A stretch of 64,000 nt of DNA, from assembly GCA_934047225.1 (NCBI GenBank), contig OW203983.1, positions 806,001-870,000 on the forward strand, in the 5' to 3' direction. Numbering within the stretch: position 1 is the first letter of the stretch; every line of letters begins with the position of its first letter. Below the pieces are notes generated by a model. That model did not search any database and had not been told where the DNA came from. It saw nothing but the letters and a program-made list of their open reading frames with translations. Both the position numbers and the translations under genes were made by a program. The DNA comes from Ypsolopha sequella (taxonomy: Eukaryota > Arthropoda > Insecta > Lepidoptera > Ypsolophidae). Below are positions 62,777-64,000 of the stretch, in pieces.

Positions 62777-64000
62777 ATGTTTCAAAACCATGCTGACCGA
62801 ACACAAAAATGTTTCAGGACCATGGAGAATGAACATACAAATGTTTCAAAACTATGCAGAATGAACACAAAAATGTTTCAAAACCATGCAGAATGAACAC
62901 AAAAAGTTTCAAAACCATGCAGAATGAACATAAAAATGTTTCAAAACCATGCAGAATGAGCACCAAAATGTTTCAAAACCATGCAGAATGAACATACAAA
63001 TGTTTCAAAACTATGCAGAATGAACACAAAAATGTTTCAAAACCATGCAGAATGAACACAAAAAGTTTCAAAACCATGCAGAATGAACATAAAAATGTTT
63101 CAAAACCATGCAGAATGAACATAAAAATGTTTCAAAACCATGCAGAATGAACATACAAATGTTTCAAAACCATGCAGAATGAACATAAAAATGTTTCATG
63201 ACCATGCAGAATGAACATAAAATTGTTTCAAAACCATGCAGAATGAACATAAAAATGTTTCATGACCATGCAGAATGAACTTAAAAATGTTTCAAAATCA
63301 TGCAGAACGAACATAAAAATGTTTCAAAACCATGCAGAATGAACATAAAAATGTTTCAAAACCATGCAGAATGAACATAAAAATGTTTCAAAACCATGCA
63401 GAATGAACATAAAAATGTTTCATGACCATGCAGAATGAACTTAAAAATGTTTCAAAATCATGCAGAATGAACATAAAATTGTTTCAAGACCATGCAGACT
63501 GAACTTAAAAATGTTTCAAACCCATGCAGAATGAACATAAATATGTTTCAAAACCATGTAGAATGAACACAAAAATGTTTCAAAACCATGCAGAATGAAC
63601 ATAAAAATGTTTCAAGACCATGCAGAATGAACTTAAAAATGTTTCAAAATCATGCAGAATGTACATAAAAATGTTTCAAGACCATGCAGAATGAACTTAA
63701 AAATGTTTCAAACCCATGCAGAATGAACATAAATATGTTTCAAAACCCTGTAGAATGTACACAAAAATGTTTAAAACCATGCAGAATGAACATAAAAATG
63801 TTTCAAGACCATGCAGAATGAACTTAAAAATGTTTCAAAATCATGCAGAATGAACATAAAAATGTTTCAAGACCATGCAGAATGAACACAAAAATGTTTC
63901 AAAACCATGCAGAATGAACACAAATATGTTTCAAAACCATGCAGAATGAACACAAAAATGTTTCAAAACCATGCAGAATGAACACAAAAATGTTTCAAAA
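62777..64000. repeat. 32-bp tandem array running past the window end
   Basis: Unit atgtttcaaaaccatgcaga then atgaacataaaa, about 38 copies. Common variants are acacaaaa/acataaaa/acttaaaa, catgaccatg, caagaccatg, and 31-bp copies with one A fewer (aaaagtttc). There are blocks of recurring variant order. The right edge lies outside the window. Confidence 0.95.

Overview
The window looks like a stretch of a repeat-rich lepidopteran (moth or butterfly) nuclear genome. Signs of this are several interspersed repeats I recognise as typical of Lepidoptera: the block running from AGGGTTCCGTA to ACTTGGCCGGTTTTTT (many copies), the SINE body motif AAAACATCGTGAGGAAACC, Helitron-like termini of the CGCGGACGAAGTCGCGGG...CTAG type, and the LINE 3' end ...CAGCAGTGG...GCTGATGGATGGA. 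The sequence is AT-rich, eukaryotic and intronic or intergenic. Almost all protein-like sequence belongs to transposable elements. Nothing suggests bacterial operons, CRISPR arrays or rRNA.

Host genes. I am confident of one host exon: the fourth EF-hand exon of an SLC25A24/25-type calcium-regulated mitochondrial carrier (35823-35934, +). I did not recognise a neighbouring exon of that gene, so it appears to sit in very long introns. A plausible first coding exon of an unidentified gene is at 48685-48768 (+), and a weaker candidate terminal exon is at 35165-35347.

Layout. 0-15 kb: an 18-bp tandem array, a MITE, lepidopteran repeats, a composite palindromic repeat (2.5-5.8 kb) with a partner in inverted orientation (12.3-14.8 kb), two dead Ty3/Gypsy elements on the minus strand, tRNA-related SINE pieces, and an inserted nuclease-like retroelement fragment. 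15-21 kb: two direct copies of a THAP-domain gene fragment (P-element/THAP type), another THAP relic, and a broken Jockey-like LINE. 21.9-24.7 kb: a 37-bp satellite. 24.8-27.2 kb: a non-autonomous hAT element with a perfect 8-bp target duplication nested in a lepidopteran repeat. 27-29.6 kb: LINE end, small hAT MITE, hairpin element. 29.6-31.75 kb: a young, rearranged Ty3/Gypsy element with identical LTRs, an inverted RT/RNase H segment and a 50-nt tRNA-Leu-like primer-binding region. 31.9-34.7 kb: a 5'-truncated but largely open LINE reverse transcriptase. 35-50 kb: host exon(s), a tyrosine-recombinase relic, a gag relic, MITEs, a further hAT element, a perfect 460-bp tandem duplication and LINE relics. 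50-64 kb: further copies of earlier repeats, a 461-bp hAT MITE, a P-like insertion carrying a THAP exon, a hairpin element, a 30-bp satellite with higher-order structure, a mariner relic, a Gypsy deletion derivative flanked by RTE-type LINE pieces, and a 32-bp array running off the window end.

How it fits together. The window reads as a nested transposon graveyard with a few young insertions. Several insertions can be dated or proved internally, because the window also holds an unoccupied paralogue of the target repeat. The most striking object is the rearranged LTR element at 29.6-31.75 kb, whose structure looks like a reverse-transcription accident preserved in the genome.
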